Assembly (NCBI GenBank): GCA_034696485.1
Contig: JAQIWT010000429.1
Span: forward strand, 1-20,583
Source of the DNA: Isohypsibius dastychi
Taxonomy: Eukaryota > Tardigrada > Eutardigrada > Parachela > Isohypsibiidae
Length of the DNA stretch: 20,583 nt
Direction of reading: 5' to 3'
Part shown: piece by piece, positions 1 to 10,311 of the stretch
Numbering within the stretch: the stretch's first letter is position 1
Layout of the letters: each line of letters starts with the position of its first letter
Program-made: the position numbers and the translations under genes
Notes under the pieces: generated by a model
What the model saw: only the letters and a program-made list of their open reading frames with translations
Database searches by the model: none
What the model was told of the DNA's origin: nothing

Positions 1-3
1 TGC

Positions 4-40
4 CGGCGAAAGGATCTTGCCGGGCAAGATTCTTTCGCCG
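4..40. repeat. Near-perfect inverted repeat at left edge
   Basis: Two 18-bp arms (4-21 and 23-40) are reverse complements with a single mismatch and a 1-nt loop. The core of the left arm, CGAAAGGATCTTG, recurs as a direct copy at about 56-68. It could be the end of a transposable element or a cruciform-forming sequence. The window edge prevents finding a partner. Confidence 0.75.
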
Positions 41-383
41 AAAGAACGAATGAACGAAAGGATCTTGACGGCTACACACGCCCATGCAATTACGACCACC
101 GCCACAAACCCACCCACATAAGGCCTCACTCATGGGTTCGAAGTCTACTCCCATTTTACATCTGCCAGTCCCACCACTGGTCATGTCATTTATTTGGGAA
201 AAACACGTTTTCCTGGACATTTTCCTAAAATATTTCCCAAATGTGCAGGAAAATGTATGTCATTCATAGAATGTAAGGGGTCTCGCAAAGCCCTTAATAG
301 CCTCGCTGCCAAACTTTCTGGTCATATACCGGTAGTTTCGACTATTCAAAATGCGAACCAATTTGCTGTACTGATTTTATGCC
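41..383 (+). other. 5' flank of copy A; duplicated promoter-proximal block
   Basis: No credible gene is seen here. The last 80 or so bases before the copy A start match those before copy C: GCTGCCAA-CTTTCTGGTCATAT, then an AT-rich stretch ending in GCC-ATGG. Copy A therefore carried its 5' UTR and proximal promoter with it when duplicated. The sequence further upstream does not match the copy C flank. Confidence 0.5.
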
Positions 384-3300
384 ATGGATGAAAATCTATT
401 CAGCGCTAAACCTGAGTCTCTTCTTCCACAACCAGTGTCCATCCAGCCTTCAGAACTGCAACAACAAATGGATCTTGAACCTGATTTTCAAAACGCATCG
501 GATCATGCCTTCATTAGAGCGGCCAACCCGAGTAACAGCGGATCTCCTGGATCCTTCGATCAAAAGAAGAGGAGCATCGGAAGTATCCAAAGTCAGCCCG
601 ACCTCCAGGGCCTCGTTGAAAGCACTTCTCTGGAAATTGAACGTAAACGTATCTGCCGCGAGGTGAAAATGTTGAGAGATCCGTACTGATTTGAATCTGT
701 TGAATTGGATCATCATTTTCAAACTTAGTTTGCCGTGTGCAAATCTGCGTTCAAGTTATAAGCTGAAAGCTTTTTTTGTGAAGAAAGAAATTTTGGTGAT
801 TTCTCCATATCTAGTCTAGTAGTCTTACACATTCCGATTGACTCTGACAGCTTCATTGACTACTAAAAGAGATAGGTACTTATTATGGCCAGTTCTGTTT
901 TCCTTAAGAAGCAGTCGTACTCAGACCTCTCATTTCTTCCATGTACCGTACCAATCTCTCACTGTTTAAATTTTGAAGTCGATGCAGCGGGTTACTCAGC
1001 TCAGTTTTGTCTGGAGTAAATTTGAATGAAATTTTCAAAAAACGTCCTTTATTGGCCGAGTTGAACTGGAATTTGTGATACGAGTTCTTTTGTTCATGGT
1101 TGTTACCATGGTAGTCTGATTGTGAGCTGATACAAACCTGTGTTGAAGGGTGATCAAGAGAATGGATTCCCTGCCATGGATCAGCCGAGGGAACAAACGT
1201 TGCAACCAACCGCCGTTCCTGCTGCGGTTGACCAGTGTTTGGAATCCGCGCTAAACTTCAAACATGGAAATTCGTCGGACTCCAAACAGGTAAAACATCT
1301 AGGCTGAAATCACCCGTATATTAGAACGATTTTTCTTGGAAACTTTTACGCTCGATTTTTGATTTATCCCCAAAATTCTTTGGCCTCTAGATTCAAATAA
1401 ATCCGATTTTTTGGACCGAGGTCGATGAATTTCATGAAAAATTTTCATAGACGATCTGAAACTATCTCTGAAAGTCTCTGGTGTTTTAATGCAGGCTGAA
1501 GAACTGCGTGTTCCCGGCGATGGCGACGCTTTCGATTATTCCACCACCGAACAGGATGATCAGCTTCGAGGAAAACATGGTGCACTTGACGAGGAAAGAA
1601 AGTGAGAATTTTGAACTTCTCGCAACAGCTTTTAAGAGATTTTCATACATCTGTGTTTCAGAGAAGTGGAAGCTTTGCATTTGCGTCCCAGTCTTTTTGA
1701 AGAAGAAGTCAGTGGTGTGGACGGAGAGATTGTCTGGGAGAGCCCATTCCAGAACGCAAAATTGTCCTTTATAACGCCTGAGAATCCAAAGATATATGAG
1801 AATGACGGACTTCAGTCAAGTATAGCCGAATATCAACGATGTGATTCAACCCCCGATTTAGGGATCCGCGGCAGCGACAGCACTTCTGTTATTTCATGTC
1901 ACTCTTCGGTTCTCTGCGCGGTCAGTTCGGTCATCAAAACCCGATTGTGCTCGAAGCTTCAACATGGTTCGGAACTCAATTTCGACAACATTCCCCATGT
2001 GGCACTGATCAAGTGAGTCAAATTTGATGTGTTCCTCTGATTCTGGGACAATATTGTTTTAAGGCTGGTTGGCTATGCGGAGACTGGTCGCATTGTGTTG
2101 GATGAAGCCAATGTTCTATCAGTCTACTCAGTAGCCGATTTCTTGGATATTGAATACGTAACCACTGTTGCATCAACGTTTTTGGCAGAAAGCACGGAGA
2201 TGTTTGACGGAGTCAGTTGTTATAAGGTACTTCGTTATCTCGAACAACATGACAAGCTGCAGCCACTGAAATTTCGTGAAGGTCATGGAGTTCCTCGAAA
2301 ACGATTTTGTTAATTTCGGGCCTGAAATCGAAGTAGTACGAGCGCTCAGTCGGTGGATTTCTGTGGATCCTTCTCGCAAGGAACATATGTCTGAGCTTGC
2401 AACCCGTGCGTGTTTGAATATCGGACTGGTAAAAGGAAACGCAGTAAGTGGAATGAAGCGAGGAATCAGTCTGTTCAGATACTGAGTAATGCCGTTTCCC
2501 TGATCGCTACGCCACATTTTTTCCGAGAAATAACCTTATCACTGACATGTGTTTGTTCTAACAGGGGGCGTTGAAAATCCGTTTCTGTGTTCTCGCTGGG
2601 ATGCTGTGTCTCACTTGGTATCCCAAAAATTATGTTGAAGTCGAATGTTTTGACCTGACCACCTTGGAAGAAAAGTTTTCGTTCGAGCTGAGGAGCGTAT
2701 CTTGTGGTTATGGAGTCAGCGGTGGGCTGAGCTCTATCTTTTACCTTGAGGGGTATACGGGCGAGCTGAGACGATTTGATGCCAAGACTTGCAAAATTCA
2801 GTAAGGTGAAGATCGATGTTCCAGCTGACAGCCTCGGGAAATGGAAGAACTTCTTGGTCAATGATGCTGGACAAGCTGTTATTTACGGTATGTGATGCGA
2901 CCACTGCCCTTCGATTGAATTCACTTTTGTTAGAGGAAGTACTTAGGTGAATTAAATTTTGAACTGTTCAACTCTAAGCCATGCTGCCATGCATTGAGAT
3001 ATTATTTATTCTGCATGCAAAACGAAGCCTCTGTGTTTTCTGAAAACGATTTGCATTTGCAGATGTAAAAACGCAGTTCTTGGTTTGCCTCGAGTCGGGA
3101 CGAATGATACATTCAAGACCGATGAACGCTCCTCATGAGGGTCCGATTCTGATCCAGGATTCGATTCTTGACCTCAGGCTTCACAAAGAAAAACCACCAT
3201 CTCCAACGCATGACCGCCTCGAGATTTATCGAGATGGGGGAGCGCTAGCAGGATGGAACCTTCTACACAGCTGCTCTTTAATTAGCCCGGACAAAATAAA

Positions 3301-4136
3301 CAAAAAAGGCTGCCATTTTGCAAGAGGTGATACTAAGTCATGCGTCTCGTTGTATGGGTTAATAATATTATATTTTCCGTTTACAGCGTTGATCAAAGAT
3401 CTTCCTGACTATCATAGCACCTGATAGCGATGTGTCCTTTTGATTCGTACCAAACAAGCTGGACAACTTCATTTCAAATTCAATTTCTTTCATTACGAAT
3501 TCATATCATTCAAATTCATTTTTCTATGTCAGCTACATTTATGAGTTTCACCTGATGCAGACTTTCATCTTTTTCAATACCTATGCTCTACTTCATCACA
3601 TTCTTTCTTTATTTTTAACAATGTGTTGAAGAGAGGAGATCTTATGTGAACAAGAAGCCTAGTTTTCATTCCTTTGGTTGTACTTACTGTAAATTCAAGT
3701 GCGGCTATTGAGCCAACAGTCTTTTGCGTCTGGCAAAGGCATGGCTGTGACTTACGCATGTTGGTTTCGAGTACAAGTACTTAGAAGCAACAGTTCCACG
3801 ATGAGGGGAGCTGTTTTACCCAGCATTTTCCGCCGCAGGATGCCCGACTGGTAGACTACTCTGCTCACTGAGGCTGGAGATTTTAGGTGCTATTTTATCC
3901 ACACCGTTGGCATTTCATACATTTACGAAGGAACTGGTTATGTTCGAGAACACAAAACATAAGTAATTAGCCGTAACACATTTGCGATAAATATTGCACG
4001 TATTTCCTACCACGTATTTCCTCCTGGTACATACCTTCCTTCACTGTTTTAGATTTGCAAAAAAGACGGCATAATAATGCGACAACTCGAAGTCCTCGAA
4101 ACCAACCCAGCGAATTCGGCTCACGAATGTCATGAC
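303..4136 (+). repeat. Segmental duplication unit 1 (around copy A)
   Basis: Similarity to 10312-14433 runs from about 80 bp before the start codon, through all exons and introns, into the 3' flank. It ends at a shared AATGTCATGAC. The shared 3' flank includes TAATGCGACAACTC (about 4074) and its partner near 14372. The boundaries are by eye and approximate. Confidence 0.75.
384..3424 (+). pseudogene. Copy A: broken BTB-BACK-kelch-like gene
   Basis: This is an exon-by-exon relative of the intact copy C. Recognisable exons are 384-671, 1149-1289, 1495-1601, 1662-2012, 2064-about 2270, a fused piece from about 2287, 2565-2887, 3063-3326 and 3387-3424. Exon 3 has the same length (107 nt) as in copy C. 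The BTB start (WESPFQNAKLS), BTB core and kelch-like tail are readable. Lesions relative to copy C: the exon 1 donor is TTGAGA instead of GTGAGA (672). The second half of the BTB/BACK exon and most of the next intron are deleted, and the frame ends at a stop near 2313. A second deletion near 2408 joins BACK to the end of the kelch-like exon, removing roughly 400 bp. There are 1-nt insertions near 2575 and 2800, the latter creating a stop. The 3' exons still read normally and end in DYHST-stop, so decay looks recent. Transcription cannot be excluded. Confidence 0.85.
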
Positions 4137-4317
4137 AATAAAACGACAATAAAATAAAAACCGGAACTCACATAAATATTCCCACTTCAAAATAACTCCG
4201 TCTCCATTTTTCGAAACAACTCAAAAACCGAACAAAGTAACTCTTTCTCGACGTGATGGATTCCAAAATATACCGGCAAAACCCTTGAGGGTTTCTAATT
4301 CGCTGCGCAAATCAGCA
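3425..4317. other. 3' flank of copy A, no gene
   Basis: Most of this stretch aligns with the sequence downstream of copy C. It contains only short ORFs that are not conserved between the two flanks. Nothing supports a coding or RNA gene. From about 4137 to the C-run at 4318 the sequence has no visible counterpart. Confidence 0.55.
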
Positions 4318-4344
4318 TGTCCCCCCCCCCCTTTCAGACAGGGT

Positions 4345-4428
4345 AGAGAGACTTTTCAAAAAGTCATGGTTTTTATACAGACAGACAGAGCAGATGATAG
4401 AGAACAGGCAGACTTTCTACAACCTTTT
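4345..4428 (+). repeat. Direct repeat, left copy (about 84 bp)
   Basis: It pairs with 4571-4653. Both begin AGAGAGACTTT, continue with AAAAGTCATG and GATAGAGAA-AGGCA, and end in a T-rich CCTTT segment. They are imperfect copies offset by 226 bp on either side of the TGACGTCA array. Confidence 0.7.
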
Positions 4429-4456
4429 TATCACTTTTTTAAGGTCCCGGTATTGG

Positions 4457-4564
4457 TGACGTCACTTCAGAGTTTGACGTCATCATGAGCCATGACGTTA
4501 ATTCCGGTCATGACGTCACTTCTGGTTGTGACGTCAGTGTTGGTGATGACGTCATAGCATGATA
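4457..4564 (+). promoter_or_regulatory. Six CRE-like TGACGTCA boxes with exact 18-bp period
   Basis: TGACGTCA starts at 4457, 4475, 4511, 4529 and 4547, and TGACGTTA at 4493. Every step is exactly 18 bp. The 8-bp box is almost invariant while the 10-bp spacers differ strongly. TGACGTCA is the palindromic site bound by CREB/ATF-type bZIP factors in animals. Whether this is a regulatory array or a minisatellite inside a mobile element cannot be told from sequence. It lies about 600 bp upstream of copy B. Confidence 0.7.
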
Positions 4565-4570
4565 GAGACC

Positions 4571-4653
4571 AGAGAGACTTTCCGAAAAGTCATGATTTTC
4601 ATAGGGACAGAGAGGAAATTTGATAGAGAATAGGCAAACTTTTCATACCTTTC
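4571..4653 (+). repeat. Direct repeat, right copy (about 83 bp)
   Basis: Partner of the copy at 4345-4428, with scattered substitutions. A further short echo (GAGACTTTTC) follows at about 4666. Confidence 0.7.
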
Positions 4654-4729
4654 TTTGAGACTTTTCTAGAACCTCGAGATGGTTACGGATCTTACTCTCC
4701 CCCCCCCCCTCCCCCTGGGAGGGGGGACA

Positions 4730-5157
4730 AAAACTCAAATTGTTCTGTAAGTGAAACTGGTTCCGAAATAAATGACCTTCAACTGTAAATGCAACATAGT
4801 ACGTACTCAAGAAGAATCTGATGAGGCCCAATTTATTCATTCCGGTGGATAACGATCTCCCCTCCCACTTTCCATTCAACATTTTCGTTTCATAAATTTG
4901 GAGATTGTAAATCAAGAGAGCAGGCCGATTTCTCAGGTGGGAGGAGATAAGGAAATATTCAGGCGAAATAGTATCCCTGCAGGGCTAAAATGCCATGCCC
5001 ATTCACAAATTGGCCAAATCCTGTTTGGAAGAGATCGTTTCGTCGCGGAACCGACTTTATTGAACAGGATCCCAACTTCACTGTACCATAGTCCAGCTGA
5101 GTGGTTGTCGAGGTTCATTTTCAAAACGGATCGAATTCATCACGTCCTATTCTGGAA
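4730..5157 (+). other. Region upstream of copy B; 5' exon not resolved
   Basis: No exon clearly matching exons 1-2 of copies A and C is found. A possible acceptor (CTGAG) sits at 5097-5101, just before an open stretch leading into the first assigned copy B exon. A short open stretch near 4905-4935 followed by GTGGGA could be an upstream exon, but there is no homology to confirm it. Confidence 0.3.
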
Positions 5158-8100
5158 ATGGCAAAGCTGTCGTGGAAAATTGAGGGTGCACTTTATGAGA
5201 GAAAATGGTACGAACCTCAAATCTCAGCTATCACCCGCAGAAGTAATCTCGGAATAATCATGGCAATTTTCACCATGCTTTTTCAGGAATTATCGTTCAG
5301 AAGCGAATGCAGGGAAAAATGGCAATTCAACCTCAAGTCAAACGGAACAAGTTGGTCTTGCTGCAGACCAAAATGTGATATTTTGGAAGAGCCCTTTTGC
5401 ATACGCGAAATTATCCTTCATGGCGCCTGAGGATTCCTTGATTTATAAGGATGGCAACATTCAAGCACGTCTGGCCAAATTTCAACAGCGTGGCTCGCCG
5501 CACGATTTAAAGATCCGCGGTATAGGAAGGACTTCAGCAATTCTATGTCATTATTCGGTCCTTTGCCCAGTTAGTTCAGTCATTAAGTCCCAACGAGACT
5601 CGAAGTATATGAATCGTCCTGAATACAATGACTTCTACATTCCTCATGAGACACTGGTTCTGTAAGTTGAAGGTTCTGCATTTCTGTTATTGAGACAATA
5701 TATTTTGGTTTTAGGTTGGTTGACTATGCGTATACTGGTCACATTGAGCTGAACGCACCCAACATATTATCCATTATCTCTGCAGCAGATTGTTTGGGTA
5801 TGGACTCGCTGATGACTGCTGCCTCGACGTTCTTGTCAGTGAGTACGGAGAAGTTCGACTTGGTGAGTTGCTACAAAGCACTGAGTGTTCTCGAGAAACA
5901 TGACAGACTGCAACCATTGATTCCAATGTACAAGCGCCGAGTTATGGAGCACATCGCCGAAATTTTCAAATCTGACGAATGTTTCATGGATATGTCATTC
6001 GAGTTTGTAAGTTTTGGTCATTTAATCTCCAACCATTCGTGAATATTTTTCTAAGGTGATTGGGTTTCTTGAGAACGATTCAGCGAACTTCAGCCCAGAA
6101 GCGAGAGCGGTGGGCACTCTCAATCGAAGAGTCTTGATGGATTCTTCCCGTGGAGAAACTCATGCAGATGGAATCAGCGACACTCTCTCCAGTCGAACAG
6201 AACAACTTGATTCCGCGGCTGACCTAGAAATTTCCCCTTGGGAGAGCCCATTCCAATACGCCAAATTGTCCTTTTTGGCGCCTGAGAATTCAGTGGAACT
6301 TATTAATTACATCCTCCGATCACGTGTTCTTGAATTTGAACGCTCCGATTCACTTCGCGATTTGAAAATTCGTGGGAGTGGAGGCACTTCAACGATCTCG
6401 TGTCACGCTTCGGTCCTCTGCGCACTCAGTTCTGTCATCAAAACCCGATTGGGCTCGAAACTTCATCATGGCGAACTCAATTTCGAGAATATACCTCATG
6501 AGACCGTGCTTCAGTAAGCTCAGATTCTGCTTTTTACTAATTCCGGACTAACATCATTTTTTGTAGGCTGGTTTATTATGCTTACACTGGTCGTATTCCA
6601 TTGGATGAAGCCAATGTTTTGTCAGTATACTCCGCAGCGGATTTTCTGGATATTGAGTATCTGCTCACTTCTGCGTTGCGTTTTTTGTCGAACTGCACTG
6701 AGTCGTTCGACGGAGTGAGTTGCTACAAAGTATTTCGTTTTCTTGAGCAACATGACAAGCTGCAACTGTTGATCCCGATGTATGAAAGACGAATGATGGA
6801 GCGAATTGCCGAAGTCTTCAACTCGGATGAGTGTTTGATGGATATGTCTTCCGAGTTTGTAAGTTGTTGTTTTTTTTAAAATTCCAACCAAAAGATGAAT
6901 ATATTCTCTTAGGTGATTGGGTTTCTGGAGAACGATTCAGTAAACTTTGGCCCTGAGACGGAAGTCATACGAGCGCTCGATCGGTGGGTCTCTATGGATC
7001 CTTCTCGTGAAGCTTACCTGACTGATCTGGCTTCACGTATTCGATGGGATGATGTTGAACGAGATCCTCCAAGTGAAGAACTGAGCGACTTCAAAAGCAA
7101 ATTGAAGTCAGCCGGAGGAGACAGTTGCGATAAGCCCAAGATTGGTTCAAGGAACAGAGGTAAGCTGCGTTCAACCCCGTGGACTGTTAAATGAAGAATA
7201 TCCCTCCTTTTTCCAGGATTGACTGGCGGCTTTCTCATCCTTGATGGAGCTGGATTTCCATTGCTTTTGGATATCAAGTCACAAAAAATTAAAGTCCTTC
7301 CTAAGTATCCTGATTCCGTGTATATAAGCCACCCGTTTCAGTACGGCTCAAACGTGAAAGTTGCTGACAGCGGTGATGGTGCTTTATACGTCGTTGTGGA
7401 ACATGATCAGAGGACCAGTCCGGATTGTTTTGATCTGCTTCGATTGAACGTTCTGGAAGGTGGCTGGGATATCGTTCTGAAAAATCGAACATGCGACTCT
7501 GGTCAACGTAAGCAAAGTCGAACGCTTCACGAATAACTTATTTCACTCTGATTGATCCTTTCGTTGATCCTTTCTCTATCACCCATTGCTTCACTGTTGA
7601 TTATCATTCTTTCCGTTGGCAGGGTCTGCATACGAATACAGTGTTCTTGGTGGGAACCTGTGTCTAATATCTCGAAATCTAAAAGACTGTCACGTCAAAT
7701 GCCTGAATTTGACAACCTCTGAAGTGAAATGTCGCATTGCGCTGGATTGCCTTTATATTTGCAGTGGAGTCAGCGCAGAGCTTAGCTCGATATTTTTTCT
7801 TTATCAATACGGCAAACTGACTCGATTCGATGCCAGGAGTTGCACGCTGAGTGATGTGAAGATTGATATTCCGTCTGAGCAGCTTCGGGAATGCACCTAC
7901 ATGATGGTCACTGCTGCTGGGCAAGCTACACTTTATGGTTTGTGACGCAATCTGGTTTGACGAATTTTGTTTATTTGATTTTGAATTAACTGTTGAAATC
8001 AACGTGGCACAGATATCTTGAGATAACCAGCTGTAACTACTCTGTATTTGTGACAACAACCTCTGTGTTCGCAGATAGAAAGACACGGTTCTGGGTTTGC

Positions 8101-8443
8101 CTGGAATCGGGACGAGTGATACATTCTAGACCGATGGGTGCCCCTCAATATAATTGGTTTTTAGTCCAGGATTCGCTTCTCAAAACAAGCGCCGAATACA
8201 TCTGCGATGACTACCCAACGGGGCAAACGCATCAAAAGCTCTACATTTCTCGAGACCGAGGCGCATTAGAAGGGTGGAACCCTTTGAAAACCTACTCTTT
8301 GATTCTTCCAGTCAGATCGAGCAAAAGTTGCAATTTTGCGAGAGGTGATGTCCAATCGATGAAAAATTTAATGACTTGTGGTGTAACTCTGTTCTTTCGT
8401 TTTAGCTTTGATCAATGGCCTGCCGGATTATTGTGATTCCTGA
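5158..8443 (+). CDS. Copy B: double BTB-BACK kelch-like protein
   Basis: Probable Cul3-type substrate adaptor, judged from family architecture. Exons: 5158(or 5102)-5207, 5287-5661, 5715-6006, 6056-6513, 6567-6858, 6913-7159, 7217-7507, 7623-7937, 8075-8344, 8406-8443. All junctions are GT-AG and stay in frame, giving about 875 aa from the ATG at 5158. Order of domains: BTB1 (about residues 47-180, starting WKSPFAYAK), a BACK segment lacking its end (to about 275), BTB2 (about 300-430, starting WESPFQYAK), BACK2 (430-545, with IGFLEND and SRIRW), then a divergent kelch-like tail with a GGFL blade start. The 458-nt exon 6056-6513 carries the end of BACK1 fused in frame to the start of BTB2. 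Exons 5715-6006 and 6567-6858 are both 292 nt, a sign of internal duplication. The true N-terminus is uncertain, because an upstream exon may join at 5102. Confidence 0.75.
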
Positions 8444-8745
8444 TGAATTGTGTTGAAGACCATCGACGAATGCGTAATTCATCCGTCCGCTCCGTTCTTG
8501 GGTTTGGTCACCACAGATTCCTCGTCATGTTTCATAATCATGCCCTATTCGATACATAAGTTTGCGCTCTCTTCTGTTTTTCCGCTTATGTAGTCTTCAC
8601 TCTCGTGTTTTACCACATGTGAGACTTAAAGTAACGAAATCAGCGTTATTATTCTCTCGGTCTCTCATTTGAACGATCGGTCAGATTAATCACACGAAAT
8701 GATCGTTCGTTACTCATTCTGCAAAGTTTGTTTCAGTTGTGAATA
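8444..8745. other. 3' flank of copy B, no gene seen
   Basis: No ORF with family similarity and no clear AATAAA close to the stop. The pair GAACGATC (about 8671) and GATCGTTC (about 8700) forms a short inverted repeat. Otherwise nothing recognisable. Confidence 0.4.
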
Positions 8746-8920
8746 GCCAGGTTTAGCTGCACCTCCCGAGTGCGACTTGACGAACTGACACGTGACTTTG
8801 CCGCTGCTAGCTTCGTCAAGTGAGCCCGTAGACGACGGGCTTTTGCAAATTTCTCGTCGTCACTTGACGAAGTCAGCTGAACAAGTTCGTCAAGTGATTA
8901 GGGGTGCAGCTAAACCTGCC
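8746..8920. mobile_element. 175-bp TA-flanked palindromic MITE (Tc1/mariner-like)
   Basis: The termini are inverted repeats: the left begins GCCAGGTTTAGCTGCACC, and the right end read in reverse begins GGCAGGTTTAGCTGCACC, one mismatch in 18. Both sides are flanked by TA (8744-8745 and 8921-8922), the target duplication of Tc1/mariner elements. The similarity continues imperfectly inward (ACTTGACGAACT). A second inverted pair, CTTCGTCAAGTGA with TCACTTGACGAAG, and an inner hairpin GCCCGT/ACGGGC sit in the centre, so nearly the whole element can fold into one long hairpin. It has no coding capacity and would depend on a transposase elsewhere. Confidence 0.85.
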
Positions 8921-8922
8921 TA

Positions 8923-9387
8923 ATGTCTACCACGAGGCGCATTCTGGGAAGAGAGAACGTCTCCAATTCAGATTGTTGTCCCGATTCTTATCATCGTAGA
9001 GCCAGAAAGAAGATAATCAAGCAGAAAGGCTGGCAAGTGTGCAGCAACTGGTGTCTGTAAGCGCATGAAGAATAATTTGATGCGAATCGGGGGCGACCAA
9101 TACTTTCCAAACGCACCTCAGTTTTTGTTTCAATTTTGTCGAAGAGCAAAGACAATCACTTAAAAAATTAGGGAGTTTGTAGTTCGCATCTTTTTCTGCA
9201 TGAAGGAGATGGGGAAAGCGTTATTCCAGCTCTTCAGTAACTTGTTCGCGAACGAACAGGTCACTATATTTTCCCATGGCTTTAATATATCACGGTGAGC
9301 CACACTGAATACTGGAAATTTTGTTCCATGGGCCATGATATGCGAACGGGAATATTGTGCTCTCGTGACAATAAACTGTTTTTGCAG
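8923..9387. other. Spacer before fragment D
   Basis: No gene is supported. From about 9340 the sequence begins to resemble the last long intron of copy B, so the duplicated fragment probably starts here, upstream of its first recognisable exon. Confidence 0.35.
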
Positions 9388-9713
9388 AAGGAAAGACGCA
9401 GTTCTTTGTGTGAAACGGGGCAACTGCGACGTTCAAAGGCGAAGGAATACTGCGATGAGCTTCCAATTTACATGTAGATCCAGGATTCCATTGTCTGCGT
9501 TGAACACGACGAAGAAGAACAGCCGAGAGAAATGCTTCCTACGCTTAAGATTTTCCGGATCTAATCAAATTAAAACCATGAAACTGCTTGAAAACCTACC
9601 CTATATTATATCTAAAACTGTATCATGTTATACTCCCGAATCTGATAGCATGGTGTGGTGATTACAGTACTGTCGTTTTAGCATTGATGAAGGGTCTGCC
9701 TGACCTTTTATGA
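9388..9713 (+). pseudogene. Copy D: decayed 3' fragment of the BTB-kelch family
   Basis: After a TTTGCAG acceptor the sequence reads GKTQFFV and then hits TGA where the family has a Cys codon. Further on it matches IQDSI and a LKIFR segment comparable to LEIFR in copy C. A last exon, 9682-9713, follows TTTTAG and reads ALMKGLPDLL-stop, parallel to ALIKDLPDFHST in copy C and ALINGLPDYCDS in copy B. Only the last two family exons are present. The TGA and small indels make this a pseudogene, older than copy A by its greater divergence. Confidence 0.7.
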
Positions 9714-10311
9714 TTCCGGTAGCGAGGGAATTATTTTGGTTTGTGTTGAGTATGCTCAACGAATTCATTTATCATCTATCGACTGCGTTCATTGGATTAA
9801 CTTGATGTAACTTGCCATCGCGTTCAGGTTAGATCACTCCCGCCTTTACTGCTACTTTTCGTACGTGCACTTTCATATTACGTATTGTCGCATTTCTTTC
9901 TTCTTCTTTGATTGCAACTACGGTAACTGAAAAACTGCGTTGTACACAAGTCACGATATTTTCGCACCTTTTTCGGACCGCATTTTTGAATCGATTACTG
10001 AGGAGGTTCCAGTTTCCCAACCGAGGAAGAAAAGTCGACCAATTGAACTTGATAAAACTAATCTCTGTACGAATCCGACTCGTAGTAGGCGGTAGCAGTT
10101 GATAAGGCAAATTGGAGGGTGGGAAGAATTATTGTAAAATAAAGAGCGATTGGTTCGGTTTATGGTGACGCAGTGACGTAAGCTATCGGTTTCATTCCGC
10201 CCCTCACGGTTTCGTGCCGAGTGCCGAACCGAACCGAACCGAAATCGAACCCGAACGTAATTTCTCTATCGGACACGGATTCAGAGTTCAGACTTGGATC
10301 TGCAGTAGTCT
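9714..10311. other. Spacer between fragment D and copy C
   Basis: The short ORFs on both strands here show no family similarity. The stretch contains the CCGAA repeat listed separately and a single CRE-like TGACGTAA near 10171. No RNA gene or exon is recognised. Confidence 0.4.
10224..10243 (+). repeat. (CCGAA)4 microsatellite
   Basis: Four perfect CCGAA units are followed by degenerate continuation (ATCGAACCCGAACG) to about 10257. It lies about 140 bp before the copy C start codon. Confidence 0.85.

Larger units (their letters stand above)
4318..4729. mobile_element. C-run-bounded repeat element (MITE-like candidate)
   Basis: The block starts TGT followed by 11 C and ends GGGGGG-ACA, so the termini are inverted repeats of the form TGTCCCCCC. 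Inside are two direct repeats of about 84 bp (4345-4428 and 4571-4653, both starting AGAGAGACTTT and containing AAAAGTCATG) flanking a periodic TGACGTCA array. The right end is a C11-T-C5 / G3-A-G6 stretch that can fold on itself. No clear target-site duplication is visible. It may instead be a composite of simple repeats. Confidence 0.5.

Noticed and set aside
4457-4564. CRISPR array
   Set aside because: The repeats are only 8 bp with 10-bp spacers, and the locus is eukaryotic with spliced genes. It fits a short-period tandem repeat instead.
4898-5257. 119-codon frame upstream of copy B as its first exon
   Set aside because: It starts at TTG, has no similarity to copies A or C, and is in another frame from the stretch that splices correctly into the BTB1 exon.
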